A model generated the notes under the pieces. That model was not told where the DNA came from and made no database searches. It saw only the letters and a program-made list of their open reading frames with translations. 64,000 bases of DNA. Source: Nocardia amamiensis (GTDB lineage Bacteria > Actinomycetota > Actinomycetes > Mycobacteriales > Mycobacteriaceae). Location of the stretch: the NCBI RefSeq assembly GCF_015477605.1, contig NZ_JADLQX010000029.1:17056-81055 (forward strand). The letters are read 5' to 3'. The translations under genes and the position numbers were made by a program. Positions 48,374 to 57,361 of the stretch are shown here, piece by piece. Position 1 is the stretch's first letter. Each line of letters opens with the position of its first letter.

Positions 48374-49096
48374 GTGACCGAACACGGGTATGGGCCGGCA
48401 CCGTCGTATCCCCCACCATCGACCGGCAACGGCAGAACAGGTTTGATCGTCGCCGGTGTACTCGGACTGGTGGTGGTGCTGGGGCTCGGTGTGGTGATCG
48501 GCATCGTCGTCGGCGGTGGTGACGGTAGCAGTGAGTCCGCCGATGCCTCGGCTACTGCCCAGCGGGAAACGGCGACCTATTCGATGGATGCGATTACCAA
48601 CGCCTGCGACCTTGTCGATCCAACGCCGTTGACCAAGTGGTCGCCCACGCCGAAAAGTACTCCCGAGCATAGGGAAACGCGGCCGTCCGTCTACGGAAGC
48701 GGCGGCCTGAAGTGCGATGCCGAATACACCAGCGCGACCGTCGGTGAGTTCTCGATGAACAAGGCCGCAATGAGCGTCGAGGCGGAATTCACCAACGGTG
48801 CGGCGGCACCCTTCTACGACCATTGGAAACACGCCGACGTCGGCACACCCGAGTCGGAGTCGGCTTCCGGTGCGGTCACCGGAATCGGCAATCAGGGCTA
48901 CTGGTACTCCGAAGTCAGAGGAAACCTCGTCGCGAACATGACCTACGTCGTCTGTGTGCAGGACGGCAATGTCTCGGTGCGGGTGAAGATCTCCCTCACG
49001 CGCGAGAAGGGTTCTCCTGCGGTGAGACGGGACGAACTCGATTCGATCGCCCGGTCCCAGGCGCGCAGGACGCTGGACGGTCTGCGCGACAAGTAG
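48374..49096 (+). CDS. membrane-anchored secreted protein, paralogue 1
   Basis: A 240-residue protein with a short cytoplasmic Pro/Gly/Tyr-rich start, one transmembrane helix (about residues 24-47, LIVAGVLGLVVVLGLGVVIGIVVGG in part) and an extracytoplasmic domain. The domain starts with SMDAITNACDLVDPTPLTKW and contains two conserved cysteines, one in NACDLVD and one in LKCDAEY, probably disulfide-bonded. This is the layout of DUF3558-like actinobacterial surface proteins. The start is the GTG at 48374. The next gene is a clear paralogue. Function unknown. Confidence 0.75.
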   Translation: MTEHGYGPAPSYPPPSTGNGRTGLIVAGVLGLVVVLGLGVVIGIVVGGGDGSSESADASATAQRETATYSMDAITNACDLVDPTPLTKWSPTPKSTPEHRETRPSVYGSGGLKCDAEYTSATVGEFSMNKAAMSVEAEFTNGAAAPFYDHWKHADVGTPESESASGAVTGIGNQGYWYSEVRGNLVANMTYVVCVQDGNVSVRVKISLTREKGSPAVRRDELDSIARSQARRTLDGLRDK

Positions 49097-49154
49097 AGAC
49101 CGGCGACTCGAGCGGACCAGTGGGGACGGTGCCGACGACCGACGGTGGCTGAAA

Positions 49155-49193
49155 TACGATCGGGTCGGAGTCGACGGCGAGCCCGTTGCGGAA
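49155..49193 (+). promoter_or_regulatory. duplicated promoter/leader of second tandem gene
   Basis: TACGAT at 49155-49160, then GGTCGGAGT, then CCCGTTGCGGAA at 49182-49193 repeat the elements found before the first paralogue. The conserved block ends just before the GGAGAGG ribosome site of the gene at 49211. Confidence 0.5.
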
Positions 49194-49210
49194 CCGGAGA
49201 GGTTACGGCG

Positions 49211-50137
49211 ATGACCGATTCCCAGCACGGATCTGACGATCGGCAGACGTCGGAAAGCGCCGATCCTGCTGTGCGACAACCCGATTCCCCAGTCGGCGGC
49301 TGGGGCGTCCCGGACTCGGGCAGGCACACGCCTCCGTTAGGGGCCACCCCCGGTCAGCCCGCTACCGGGTACGGCCCACCTGGTGCGGGATACGGGCGGC
49401 CACCGTACCCACCGCAGGCCGGCAGCGGCAGAACGGGTCTGATCGTTGCCGGTGTTCTCGAGCTGGCGGTAGCGCTAGGCGTCGGTGTAGTGATCGGTGT
49501 TGTCGTCGGCGACAGAGACAGCGAGTCCGCCACTGCCCGACCCCCGTCCAGCATCTCGGCCTCGTCCAGTGCGGCTCCGGCCACGACGTCCCGCCGGGAG
49601 CCGGCGCCGGGAATCTATTCGATGAGTGGCATCACCAACGCGTGCGATCTTGTCGATGCCACGCCGTTGCACAGGTGGTCGTCCACCCCGAGGGAAGCTC
49701 CCCTGCATCAGGAATTCCCGCCGAATAGCGCCGACGGCGGCAACCTGTACTGTGCCATCCGCTACACCAGCCCCTCGACCGTTCCCGACGACGCAACCAT
49801 CGGCGAAGCCGGCATCAGCCTCCAGGCCCAGTTCACCGGCGCCGACGCCGCGCCGGCCTACGACCGTTGGAAACAGACCGACACCAGCGCCGCCGGATCG
49901 GGGCGGGCCTCGGGCGAGGTCACCGGAATCGGCGCCCGGGGCTACTGGCATACCGCGACCACGGACACCAGCAACGGAATGACCTACATCGTGGGCGCGC
50001 AGGACAGCAATGTCTCAGTGCGAGTAGAGGTCGCCATTCTGCGCGCGAAGGGCGAACCCCCGGTGAACCGGGACGAGCTCGCCATGATCGCCGAGAACCA
50101 AGCCCGCAAGGCGCTGGACGGATTGAAGAAGAGATAG
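49211..50137 (+). CDS. membrane-anchored secreted protein, paralogue 2
   Basis: A 308-residue paralogue of the preceding protein. It has a longer Pro/Gly/Tyr-rich cytoplasmic start, one transmembrane helix near residues 76-100, a Ser/Ala linker, and a secreted domain beginning SMSGITNACDLVDATPLHRW. The two conserved cysteines are retained (NACDLVD, LYCAIRY), and the C-terminus repeats the SVRVEVAILRAKGEPPVNRDEL pattern of its partner. The start is the ATG at 49211 behind GGAGAGG. The two genes probably arose by tandem duplication. Confidence 0.78.
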   Translation: MTDSQHGSDDRQTSESADPAVRQPDSPVGGWGVPDSGRHTPPLGATPGQPATGYGPPGAGYGRPPYPPQAGSGRTGLIVAGVLELAVALGVGVVIGVVVGDRDSESATARPPSSISASSSAAPATTSRREPAPGIYSMSGITNACDLVDATPLHRWSSTPREAPLHQEFPPNSADGGNLYCAIRYTSPSTVPDDATIGEAGISLQAQFTGADAAPAYDRWKQTDTSAAGSGRASGEVTGIGARGYWHTATTDTSNGMTYIVGAQDSNVSVRVEVAILRAKGEPPVNRDELAMIAENQARKALDGLKKR

Positions 50138-50239
50138 CACGTTTCGGCGAAACCGTCGGCGTTTGGGTTCCAGCTCGGTTCGGAATGGAGTTCGTCCGCT
50201 GAGCGAGCCTCGGGGGTGATCCACATCACTGGTTGATGC

Positions 50240-50266
50240 TGTCAGGAATTCGGGGTCTGTCTCGTT
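50240..50266 (+). promoter_or_regulatory. candidate ECF41-type promoter
   Basis: TGTCAGG at 50240-50246 and CGTT at 50263-50266 are separated by exactly 16 bases. The consensus reported for ECF41 sigma factors, as I recall it, is TGTCACA, 16 bases, CGTC. An ECF41 gene follows the oxidoreductase this promoter would drive, so autoregulation of the pair is likely. Confidence 0.6.
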
Positions 50267-50298
50267 CAGGGAACACGCGAACCAGACAGGAGCGAACC

Positions 50299-51489
50299 AT
50301 GAAGCACCGCATCGTCGTCCTCGGGGCCGGATACGCCGGAGCCTTCTCCGCCACATTCCTGGCCCGCCAGCTGCACTCCGACGACTTCGAGATCACCGTC
50401 GTCAACGCCGAACCCGATTTCGTCGAGCGGTTGCGCCTGCATCAGCTCGCCGCCGGGCAGGAGCTGCGCCACCGGCCGCTGGCGGAGGTGTTCGCGGGCA
50501 CTGGCATCCGGCTACGAGTGGCGCGGGTAACCAGCATCGACGCCGAGCACCGGACTGTCACCGTCGGCGACGGCGCGGGCATCGACCGGCTCGAATACGA
50601 CACCCTCCTCTACGCGCTCGGCAGCACCATCGCCGACCACGGCGTTCCTGGCGTCGACGAGCACGCCTTCCATGTGGCGGCGCGGCCGGCCGCGCTGCGG
50701 CTGCGCGCACGCCTGGATGAGCTGGGCGAGGGCGGGCACGTGCTGGTAGTCGGCGGCAACCTGACCGCGATCGAGGCCGCCACCGAGCTCGCCGAATCCC
50801 GTCCAGGGCTTCGGGTCAGCCTCGTCACCCGCGGCGAACTGGGCGGCTGGCTGGGCGCCAAGGCCCGCAGTCACATGCTGCGTGCCTTCGACCGGTTCGG
50901 TATCACGGTCCACGAGCACACCGCCATCGCGCGCGTCGAGGCGGCGGCGGCGATCGCCGCCGACGGCACCGTTTTCACCGCCGACGCGACCGTGTGGGCC
51001 GCCGGCTTCGCCGTCCACCCGATAGCCGCCGCCAGCGGCCTCGCGGTGGAACCCAACGGCCAGATCACGGTCGACCAGCAGCTGCGGTCGGTCTCACACC
51101 CGAACGTCTACGCCGCCGGTGACAGCGTCTTCGTCATCGGCGACAACGGCCTGCCGTACCCGATGTCGTGTGCTTCGGCGGGACCCACCAGCAAGGCGGC
51201 GACGGCTGCGATCATCGGGGACCTGACCGGCCGCAAAGTCGCGCCGACCACCTTCTCCTATATCGGCAACCACATCAGCCTCGGCCGCAACGATGGGCTC
51301 TTCCAGCTGGTCGACGGTGACGCGCGAGCGAAGCCGGGAGCCCTACGCGGTAGGGCGGCCGCACGCGTCAAGTCGGCGATCATCAATACCGCCGCCTGGG
51401 CTGTGAGCCACCCGACCTTCGGAAAGCCGAATCACAAGTACCGTTTGGCCACCACCCGAGAGCACTCGCCCGACGTGGTCGCAGCATAG
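50299..51489 (+). CDS. FAD-dependent NAD(P)H oxidoreductase (NDH-2-like)
   Basis: A 396-residue flavoprotein of the pyridine nucleotide-disulfide oxidoreductase fold. FAD binding is at VVLGAGYAGAFSA (residues 5-17) and NAD(P)H binding at VLVVGGNLTAIEAATELA. A late VYAAGDSVFV segment gives the second FAD contact. There is no redox-active Cys pair, so it is a quinone or related reductase rather than a disulfide reductase. It lies ten bases before an ECF41 sigma gene. ECF41 genes are characteristically linked to an oxidoreductase, carboxymuconolactone decarboxylase or epimerase. The ATG at 50299 follows ACAGGAG. Confidence 0.88.
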   Translation: MKHRIVVLGAGYAGAFSATFLARQLHSDDFEITVVNAEPDFVERLRLHQLAAGQELRHRPLAEVFAGTGIRLRVARVTSIDAEHRTVTVGDGAGIDRLEYDTLLYALGSTIADHGVPGVDEHAFHVAARPAALRLRARLDELGEGGHVLVVGGNLTAIEAATELAESRPGLRVSLVTRGELGGWLGAKARSHMLRAFDRFGITVHEHTAIARVEAAAAIAADGTVFTADATVWAAGFAVHPIAAASGLAVEPNGQITVDQQLRSVSHPNVYAAGDSVFVIGDNGLPYPMSCASAGPTSKAATAAIIGDLTGRKVAPTTFSYIGNHISLGRNDGLFQLVDGDARAKPGALRGRAAARVKSAIINTAAWAVSHPTFGKPNHKYRLATTREHSPDVVAA

Positions 51490-51499
51490 AGTCGTGCTC

Positions 51500-52438
51500 A
51501 TGGACACCGCGACCGTGGCGCGTTTCGAGGCCAGCCGGAATCGGCTGGCCTCGCTCGCCTACCGTCTACTCGGCTCGGCCGCCGACGCCGAGGACACGGT
51601 GCAGGACGCGTTCCTGCGGTGGCAGGCCGCCGACCGGGAGTACGTCGAGGTGCCCGAAGCATGGCTGACCAAGATCGTCACCAACTTGGCGCTCGACCGG
51701 CTCCGTTCGGCGAAGGTGCGGCGTGAACGCGCGGTCGGCGCCTGGATGCCCGAACCGCTCCTCGACGGCGACCCGATGCTGGGCCCGGCCGACACCGTCG
51801 AGCAGCGTGAATCGGTGACCCTGGCGGTGCTGACGCTCATGGAGCGTCTGTCGCCGGTCGAACGGGCTGTTTACGTGCTGCGCGAGGCCTTTGCGTACAG
51901 CCACGCCGAGATAGCCGAGATTCTCGGCATCACCGAGGCCGGGAGTCAGCAACACGCCCACCGAGCCCGGCGTCGAATCTCCGCCGCCGGTAACGGCACC
52001 GACATCGACTATGCCTCCGCGCGTCGAATCGTCGAAGCGTTCGTCGATGCCGCCTCCTCGGGCCGGACCGAACGGCTGGTGGCGCTGCTCACCGACGACG
52101 CGACCGGCATTTCCGACGGCGCCGGGGGGCTGGCCGAGAAGCTGATCCGGTACTCGACCCCGGAGCGGATCGCCAACGCGCTGCGCGCCGGCTTCAAACC
52201 CTCCCCGGCCAAGCGGAGACTGGCCGGTGGCTCACCCTCGATCCATGCCGCCGTGGTCAACGGCTGCCCGGCCATGCTCTTCACGCTCGACGACCGGGTC
52301 GTCGGCGTCGCGGTCCTGGAGATCCGCGACGACAAGATCGCAGGCGTGCGCAGCATCGCCGCCCCGCACCGACTCGGTCGCCTCACCGAGGAATGGCAGC
52401 GGCAGGAGCATGATGTCCCGCTGATCGAATCGTGGTAA
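51500..52438 (+). CDS. ECF41-family RNA polymerase sigma factor (SigJ-like)
   Basis: A 312-residue extracytoplasmic-function sigma factor. Region 2 covers about 8-75 (LAYRLLGSAADAEDTVQDAFLRW), and the linker motif WMPEPL at residue 82 is typical of ECF41. Region 4 is at about 110-160 (YVLREAFAYSHAEIAEILG), and a SnoaL-like C-terminal domain of about 135 residues follows. In ECF41 proteins this fused domain regulates the sigma factor in place of an anti-sigma protein. An ATG at 51500 and a GTG at 51494 are both possible. It is co-transcribed with the oxidoreductase. Confidence 0.9.
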   Translation: MDTATVARFEASRNRLASLAYRLLGSAADAEDTVQDAFLRWQAADREYVEVPEAWLTKIVTNLALDRLRSAKVRRERAVGAWMPEPLLDGDPMLGPADTVEQRESVTLAVLTLMERLSPVERAVYVLREAFAYSHAEIAEILGITEAGSQQHAHRARRRISAAGNGTDIDYASARRIVEAFVDAASSGRTERLVALLTDDATGISDGAGGLAEKLIRYSTPERIANALRAGFKPSPAKRRLAGGSPSIHAAVVNGCPAMLFTLDDRVVGVAVLEIRDDKIAGVRSIAAPHRLGRLTEEWQRQEHDVPLIESW

Positions 52439-52451
52439 ACGGGCCGTCCGT

Positions 52452-53240
52452 TCAGGCGGTGGGCGGGCTCAACAGCCGGGCCCGCCGGGTGAGGGTGAGT
52501 CCGATTCCGTCGGCGGCCGCGCGGACCGATGCCGCGTGGGCCTCCGGATGGAACCGGTGAGACGGGCCGGCCACACTGATCGCCGCCACCACTTGGTCCG
52601 CCTCGCGGACCGGGGCGGACACGCACACGAGCCCGGGGGCCGACTCCTCGAATTCGAAGGCCACGCCGTCGGCCGCGATCCGATCGAGCTGTTTGCGTAG
52701 CGTGCCCGGCTGAACCATCGTCCGCGGAGTGTGCCGACGAAGTGGTCCTGCGAGTACCTGATCTCGGAGCGTCGCGTCGGCGTAGGCCAGCAGAACCTTG
52801 CCGATGGCCGTGCAGTGCAGCGGCATGCGGCCGCCGATCCGTGACGGAGCGCTGGCCTGCCTGCGTCCGCCGATCTTCGTCAGGTACACGACATCCGTGC
52901 CGTCGAGGACGCCGAGATGCACGGTCTCGTGAATACGCGCGTTCAGCTCCTCCAGGAAGGGAATGGCCACCTCGAGCAGACTCCGCTCGACCGACGCGCG
53001 CATTCCCAGCTCGAACAGATACCCGCCGAGCCGATATCCGGCCTCGGTCCGGTCCAGGAGTCGCACCGCCACCATGTCCGACAGGACCCGGTGCAAGGTG
53101 CCCTTCGGCATGTGGGTCCGCCGCGCGAGTTCCGCGAGGCTCAACGCGGTGTCGTCGATCGAGAACGCCTCGAGCACCGCCATGGTCTTGCCCAGAACGG
53201 TCGAACCGTCTACCACCCGACCGGCAACCGCGGATGACAC
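52452..53240 (-). CDS. IclR-family transcriptional regulator
   Basis: A 262-residue regulator. The N-terminal winged helix (about 10-75) reads LSLAELARRTHMPKGTLHRVL. The IclR effector domain follows, with LHCTAIGKVLLAY and the APVREADQVVAAISVAGP strand. I use the GTG at 53240, which has GGAGG eight bases upstream, rather than a TTG five codons earlier. It is divergent from the hydratase-dehydrogenase-aldolase operon and is its likely regulator, with an aromatic metabolite as the effector. Confidence 0.88.
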   Translation of the reverse strand: MSSAVAGRVVDGSTVLGKTMAVLEAFSIDDTALSLAELARRTHMPKGTLHRVLSDMVAVRLLDRTEAGYRLGGYLFELGMRASVERSLLEVAIPFLEELNARIHETVHLGVLDGTDVVYLTKIGGRRQASAPSRIGGRMPLHCTAIGKVLLAYADATLRDQVLAGPLRRHTPRTMVQPGTLRKQLDRIAADGVAFEFEESAPGLVCVSAPVREADQVVAAISVAGPSHRFHPEAHAASVRAAADGIGLTLTRRARLLSPPTA

Positions 53241-53383
53241 CGTATCGACCTCCAACCCTTAGGGCCCCAGCTCACTCTACCTGGGAGCGTTCGGCTCAGT
53301 GGAACGCAATGCTGGCGGGTCCCTCCCGCCCGCGGCGACAGTGAGAGCACTGTTCCAGCCCTCCTCACGGATCCGGGATTCCG

Positions 53384-54196
53384 ATGCCAACACCTCCAAG
53401 CCTTGACCGACGCTCCGCGGCCGCGATCGCCGCCGCCGACCTGCTCGGCGCGGCTGCCCGCTCCGGCACACCGTGCGCGCCGGTACGCGATCTGATCGGT
53501 GCCGACGACGTGGCCGCGGCATACGCGGTGCAGGAACTGCTGACCGCCGAGCGCATCGCAGCGGGCGCCGAGGTCGTCGGCCGCAAGGTCGGCTTGACTT
53601 CCCCGGCGGTACAGCGGCAGCTCGGCGTCGATCAACCGGATTTCGGAGTGTTGTTCGGCGACATGCACTACCGCCAGGGCACGCCAGTGCCCCTGAGCCG
53701 GTTGCTGCAACCGAAGGTCGAAGCCGAGGTCGCGTTCGTGCTCGCACAGGACTTGGTGACCGGCTCGCTCGACGACGAGCAGGTTCGCGGCGCGGTCGGC
53801 TACGCCGTGGCCGCGCTCGAGATAGTCGACAGTCGCATCGCCGGCTGGGACATCACGTTCGGCGACACCGTCGCCGACAACGCCTCCAGCGGCCTGTTCG
53901 TCCTCGGTACCGAACGCCGCGCCCTCGATACCTTCGAGCCCGTTTCGGCGCAGATGCGGATGGCGATCGACGGTGTCCAGGTGTCGACGGGAACCGGGGC
54001 CGCCTGCCTCGGCGATCCGCTGCACGCCCTGGCCTGGCTGGCACGGACCACTCGGGAGTTCGGTCGGCCACTGCGCGCCGGGCAGATCGTGCTCTCCGGA
54101 GCGCTCGGACCGATGGCCGCGATCGAGGGCCCTGCCACCGTCACCGCGGACATCACCGGACTCGGCTCGGTGACCACGAACTTCATCCAGGAGTGA
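53384..54196 (+). CDS. 2-keto-4-pentenoate hydratase
   Basis: A 270-residue MhpD/BphH/HsaE-family hydratase. It shows VGRKVGLTSPAVQRQLGVDQPDFGVL (split), the metal-binding KVEAEVAFVL with its Glu pair, and EIVDSRIAGW. It hydrates 2-hydroxypenta-2,4-dienoate (or an alkyl homologue), the product of meta-cleavage hydrolases, to 4-hydroxy-2-oxovalerate. The next two genes encode the rest of the lower pathway in the standard order. The ATG at 53384 lies behind GGGATT; the 5' region faces the IclR gene. Confidence 0.88.
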   Translation: MPTPPSLDRRSAAAIAAADLLGAAARSGTPCAPVRDLIGADDVAAAYAVQELLTAERIAAGAEVVGRKVGLTSPAVQRQLGVDQPDFGVLFGDMHYRQGTPVPLSRLLQPKVEAEVAFVLAQDLVTGSLDDEQVRGAVGYAVAALEIVDSRIAGWDITFGDTVADNASSGLFVLGTERRALDTFEPVSAQMRMAIDGVQVSTGTGAACLGDPLHALAWLARTTREFGRPLRAGQIVLSGALGPMAAIEGPATVTADITGLGSVTTNFIQE

Positions 54197-54201
54197 GAAT
54201 C

Positions 54202-55185
54202 ATGAACCACAAACCCGCCGAGCTGAAGGTCGCGGTGATCGGGTCCGGCAACATCGGCACCGATCTGATGATCAAGGTGATCCGGCACTCGGACGTGCTG
54301 ACGATGGGTGCGATGGTCGGCATCGACCCGGAATCCGACGGCCTCGCCCGCGCCCGCAGATTCGGCGTCCCAACCACGGCCGATGGCGTCCAGGGTCTGC
54401 TGCAGCTGCCGAACTTCGACGAGATCGACGTGGTCTTCGACGCGACTTCCGCCAAAGCCCACGCCGCCCACGCCGCGGTGCTCGAACCGCTCGGCAAACG
54501 CCTGATCGATCTGACGCCGGCCGCGCTCGGCCCGCTCGTCGTACCGGCGGTGAACCTCGACGAACATCGCCACGCGCCGAACGTCAACATGGTCACCTGC
54601 GGCGGGCAAGCCACCATCCCGATCGTCGCCGCCGTCTCCCGCATCGCACCGATCGCCTACGCCGAGATCGTCGCGTCCATCGCCTCGAAGTCCGCGGGTC
54701 CGGGTACCCGCGCCAACATCGACGAGTTCACCGAGACCACCGCGCACGCGATCGAAACGGTCGGTGGCGCCCAGCGCGGCAAGGCCATCATCATCCTCAA
54801 TCCCGCGGACCCGCCGCTGATCATGCGCGATACGGTGCTGTGCCTGATCACAGCGCCCGATTCAGGCACGCACCAGGCGATTCGCGAATCGGTGGAGCAG
54901 ATGGTCGCGCAAGTGGCCACCTACGTGCCCGGCTACCGCCTCAAGCAACGAGTTCAGATCAGCGCCGTCCCGGAGGATCAACCGGTGCACACCCTGCTCG
55001 GCCCGGACACCGCGGCCGCGCCAACCCATCAGGTGACGGTCTTCCTGGAAGTCGAAGGAGCCGCTCACTATCTCCCGGCCTACGCGGGCAACCTCGACAT
55101 CATGACCTCGGCGGCGGTGCGCTACGCCGAATCCATCGCCGACACGATCACCGCCGCACCGGCAGGACAGGAAGCGCTCCGATGA
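54202..55185 (+). CDS. acetaldehyde dehydrogenase (acylating)
   Basis: A 327-residue enzyme of the MhpF/BphJ/HsaG family. It has NAD binding at VIGSGNIGTDL (residues 12-22), catalytic Cys133 in MVTCGGQATIP, and GPGTRANIDEFTETTA. It oxidises the aldehyde released by the aldolase to acetyl- or propionyl-CoA in a channelled complex with the aldolase. The ATG at 54202 follows CAGGAG in the end of the hydratase gene, and the 3' end overlaps the aldolase gene by four bases. Confidence 0.92.
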   Translation: MNHKPAELKVAVIGSGNIGTDLMIKVIRHSDVLTMGAMVGIDPESDGLARARRFGVPTTADGVQGLLQLPNFDEIDVVFDATSAKAHAAHAAVLEPLGKRLIDLTPAALGPLVVPAVNLDEHRHAPNVNMVTCGGQATIPIVAAVSRIAPIAYAEIVASIASKSAGPGTRANIDEFTETTAHAIETVGGAQRGKAIIILNPADPPLIMRDTVLCLITAPDSGTHQAIRESVEQMVAQVATYVPGYRLKQRVQISAVPEDQPVHTLLGPDTAAAPTHQVTVFLEVEGAAHYLPAYAGNLDIMTSAAVRYAESIADTITAAPAGQEALR

Positions 55186-56207
55186 CAACCCAGCTGTTCA
55201 TCCAAGACGTCACACTCCGCGACGGCATGCACGCGGTGCGCCACCGCATCACGCCCGACGACGTCGGCCGGATCGTGGCCGCGCTCGACGCGGCGGGTGT
55301 CGACGGCATCGAAGTCGCCCACGGCGACGGTCTCGCCGGAGGCAGCTTGAACTACGGGCCAGGGAGCAACACCGACTGGGAATGGATCGAAGCCGCCGCC
55401 GCCAATCTCACGAACGCCCGGCTGACCACGCTGCTGCTGCCCGGCATCGGCACTATCGAAGAACTGAAGCACGCCTACCGGCTGGGCGTCCGGTCGGTGC
55501 GCGTGGCCACCCACTGCACCGAAGCCGATGTGTCGGCCCAGCACATTGCCACGGCACGGGAACTCGGCATGGACGTCTCCGGATTCCTGATGATGTCGCA
55601 CATGGCCGAACCGCCTCGCCTCGCCGAACAAGCGAAACTGATGGAATCGTATGGGGCGCAATGCGTTTACGTCACCGACTCCGGCGGCCGGTTGACCATG
55701 AACGGTATCCGTGACCGGGTCCGCGCCTACCGTCAGGCGCTCGATCCGGGCACCGAGATCGGCATCCACGCGCACGAGAACCTCTCGCTCTCGGTGGCCA
55801 ATTCCGTGGTGGCGGTCGAAGAGGGCGTCACCCGGGTCGACGCCTCGCTCGCCGGACATGGTGCGGGAGCGGGCAACTGCCCGATCGAACCTTTCGTCGC
55901 CGTCGCGGACTTGTCCGGCTGGAAACACAACTGCGATCTGTTCGCCCTGCAAGACGCCGCCGACGACCTGGTGCGGCCGCTGCAGGATCGTCCAGTGCGC
56001 GTGGACCGCGAAACCCTCACGCTCGGGTACGCCGGGGTCTACTCGTCCTTCCTGCGCCATGCCGAAACGGCGTCGCGGCGCTACGGCATCGACGTGCGCA
56101 CGATCCTGCTCGAGGTGGGACGCCGCGGGTTGGTCGGCGGACAAGAGGACCTCATCGTCGACATAGCCCTGGACTTGCTCGCCGCCTCCGCCCGGGCGAC
56201 TGCCTGA
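55182..56207 (+). CDS. 4-hydroxy-2-oxovalerate aldolase
   Basis: A 341-residue HMGL-type aldolase of the MhpE/BphI/HsaF family. It has the TIM-barrel start VTLRDGMHAVRH with the metal-binding Asp and catalytic Arg, AHGDGLAGGSLNYG, metal His residues in GIHAHENL, and a C-terminal communication domain ending GRRGLVGGQEDLI. It cleaves 4-hydroxy-2-oxo acids to pyruvate and an aldehyde. The ATG at 55182 overlaps the dehydrogenase stop. A remnant of a second copy of its C-terminus is found at 60144-60236. Confidence 0.92.
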   Translation: MTTQLFIQDVTLRDGMHAVRHRITPDDVGRIVAALDAAGVDGIEVAHGDGLAGGSLNYGPGSNTDWEWIEAAAANLTNARLTTLLLPGIGTIEELKHAYRLGVRSVRVATHCTEADVSAQHIATARELGMDVSGFLMMSHMAEPPRLAEQAKLMESYGAQCVYVTDSGGRLTMNGIRDRVRAYRQALDPGTEIGIHAHENLSLSVANSVVAVEEGVTRVDASLAGHGAGAGNCPIEPFVAVADLSGWKHNCDLFALQDAADDLVRPLQDRPVRVDRETLTLGYAGVYSSFLRHAETASRRYGIDVRTILLEVGRRGLVGGQEDLIVDIALDLLAASARATA

Positions 56208-56277
56208 CGAAGGGGCATGCCCGGATACGGCGCAGTGCCAAGGTCATCGCACGCTGGGACGGTGCCGCACGGATGTG

Positions 56278-56370
56278 ATGCAATCGCGGCGGCCGAGCCG
56301 GCCGAAGAAGCCGACCGATGCCGAGCTGATCTGCCTGGCGGTGGTCTTGCTGGGTGTCAGTCCCAGCTGA
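56278..56370 (+). pseudogene. transposase N-terminal remnant
   Basis: A 30-codon frame with SRRPSRPKKPTDAELICLAV followed by VLLG resembles the beginning of IS982/IS4-like actinobacterial transposases, where a basic GRPPKLSDAELL-type segment precedes the first helix. It stops at 56370 and nothing of the DDE domain is present. It lies directly after the aldolase operon, at the edge of the TetR/hydrolase module. Confidence 0.45.
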
Positions 56371-56375
56371 TTGCA

Positions 56376-56395
56376 ATTTCACGGTATGCTGAAAT
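56376..56395. promoter_or_regulatory. TetR operator copy 1 (upstream of tetR)
   Basis: ATTTCACGGTATGCTGAAAT has six-base outer arms (ATTTCA/TGAAAT). Two closely similar sites lie before the CocE-type hydrolase gene. Its place 80 bases before the TetR gene suggests autoregulation. Confidence 0.65.
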
Positions 56396-56474
56396 ATGTT
56401 CAGCACACGCTGATGCAACACCAGCAGCCAATCATGCGCGATCGTGGAACGAGCCGAAAGGGGGACGGTGGGAC

Positions 56475-57092
56475 ATGGCGGCACGAGCTGGAAGAGGGCC
56501 CCGTGGGGAACGCGGTGCGCAGGCGGACCGCATACTGACGGCGGCCCGCAAGTCCTTCGCCGAGCGGGGCTACACCGGGACTTCGCTGCGTTCGGTGGCG
56601 CAGGCCGCCGATGTGGATCCCACCCTGGTGAACTATTACTTCTCCAACAAGACGGGACTACTGAAGGCCGCGCTGGAGCCGCCGGCTGCCTTCGGTGAGG
56701 CCATTGCCGAGGCCGCCCGGATGCCGGTGGAGGAGCGCGGGCGAGCCTTCGTGGAGGCGGCGCTGCGCATGTGGGACGACCCGGCCACCGCGGAGGTCCT
56801 GCGCTCGATCATCCTCGCGGCAAGTCACGAGCCCTTCGCCATGGAGCGCCTCCGCTCCGTCTTCTCCGCGCTCGTCCTGCAGGTCGTGTCGGCGAGCCTT
56901 CCCGACGAGGAGGCCGAGGTGCGCGCAAATCTGGTCTCCACGCAAATCGTGGGCCTGGCGATGACACGTTACGTCTGGGCGCTCGACCGCATCGCCGACA
57001 TCCCCTCAGAGCAGGTCGTCCGCCTGATCGCGCCGACTGTGCAGCACTACCTCACGGGCGCCTTGGGCGAGGACATCCCGGCGAACGCCTGA
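56475..57092 (+). CDS. TetR-family transcriptional regulator
   Basis: A 205-residue regulator. The N-terminal helix-turn-helix (about 20-62) reads ILTAARKSFAERGYTGTSL, VAQAADVDPTLVNYYFSNK. The C-terminal ligand domain is all-helical and of the actinobacterial TetR_C type (ALRMWDDPATAEVLRSIILA). The ATG at 56475 follows GGTGGGAC. It is flanked by three copies of one palindromic operator and precedes the hydrolase gene on the same strand, its probable target. Confidence 0.88.
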   Translation: MAARAGRGPRGERGAQADRILTAARKSFAERGYTGTSLRSVAQAADVDPTLVNYYFSNKTGLLKAALEPPAAFGEAIAEAARMPVEERGRAFVEAALRMWDDPATAEVLRSIILAASHEPFAMERLRSVFSALVLQVVSASLPDEEAEVRANLVSTQIVGLAMTRYVWALDRIADIPSEQVVRLIAPTVQHYLTGALGEDIPANA

Positions 57093-57295
57093 CCGTAACC
57101 GGCTGCCCCGGGCGGACATCGCCCGTCAGCCCGCTTATTTCCAGCGCAGAGCGCCGGTCGCCAGTACCTCAAATCCGCCACCCGCTCGATGGGGGTGCGA
57201 GGACGATTCGCCAGTCCCGGTACGCGGCCCCGGCTCCCATCGGGCATCCACGGCCCCGACGCCTACGACAGGTCGCCGGGCGATAACTCCTAATA

Positions 57296-57315
57296 TTTTC
57301 ACGGCATATGGAAAT
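57296..57315. promoter_or_regulatory. TetR operator copy 2 (upstream of hydrolase)
   Basis: TTTTCACGGCATATGGAAAT matches copy 1 at 16 of 20 positions, including the TTTCACGG and GAAAT ends. It lies 76 bases before the hydrolase start. Confidence 0.65.
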
Positions 57316-57361
57316 TACTCTTGTCCGCAGCGAGTTGTTGCGCGTACGGTGGGGACAGTTA

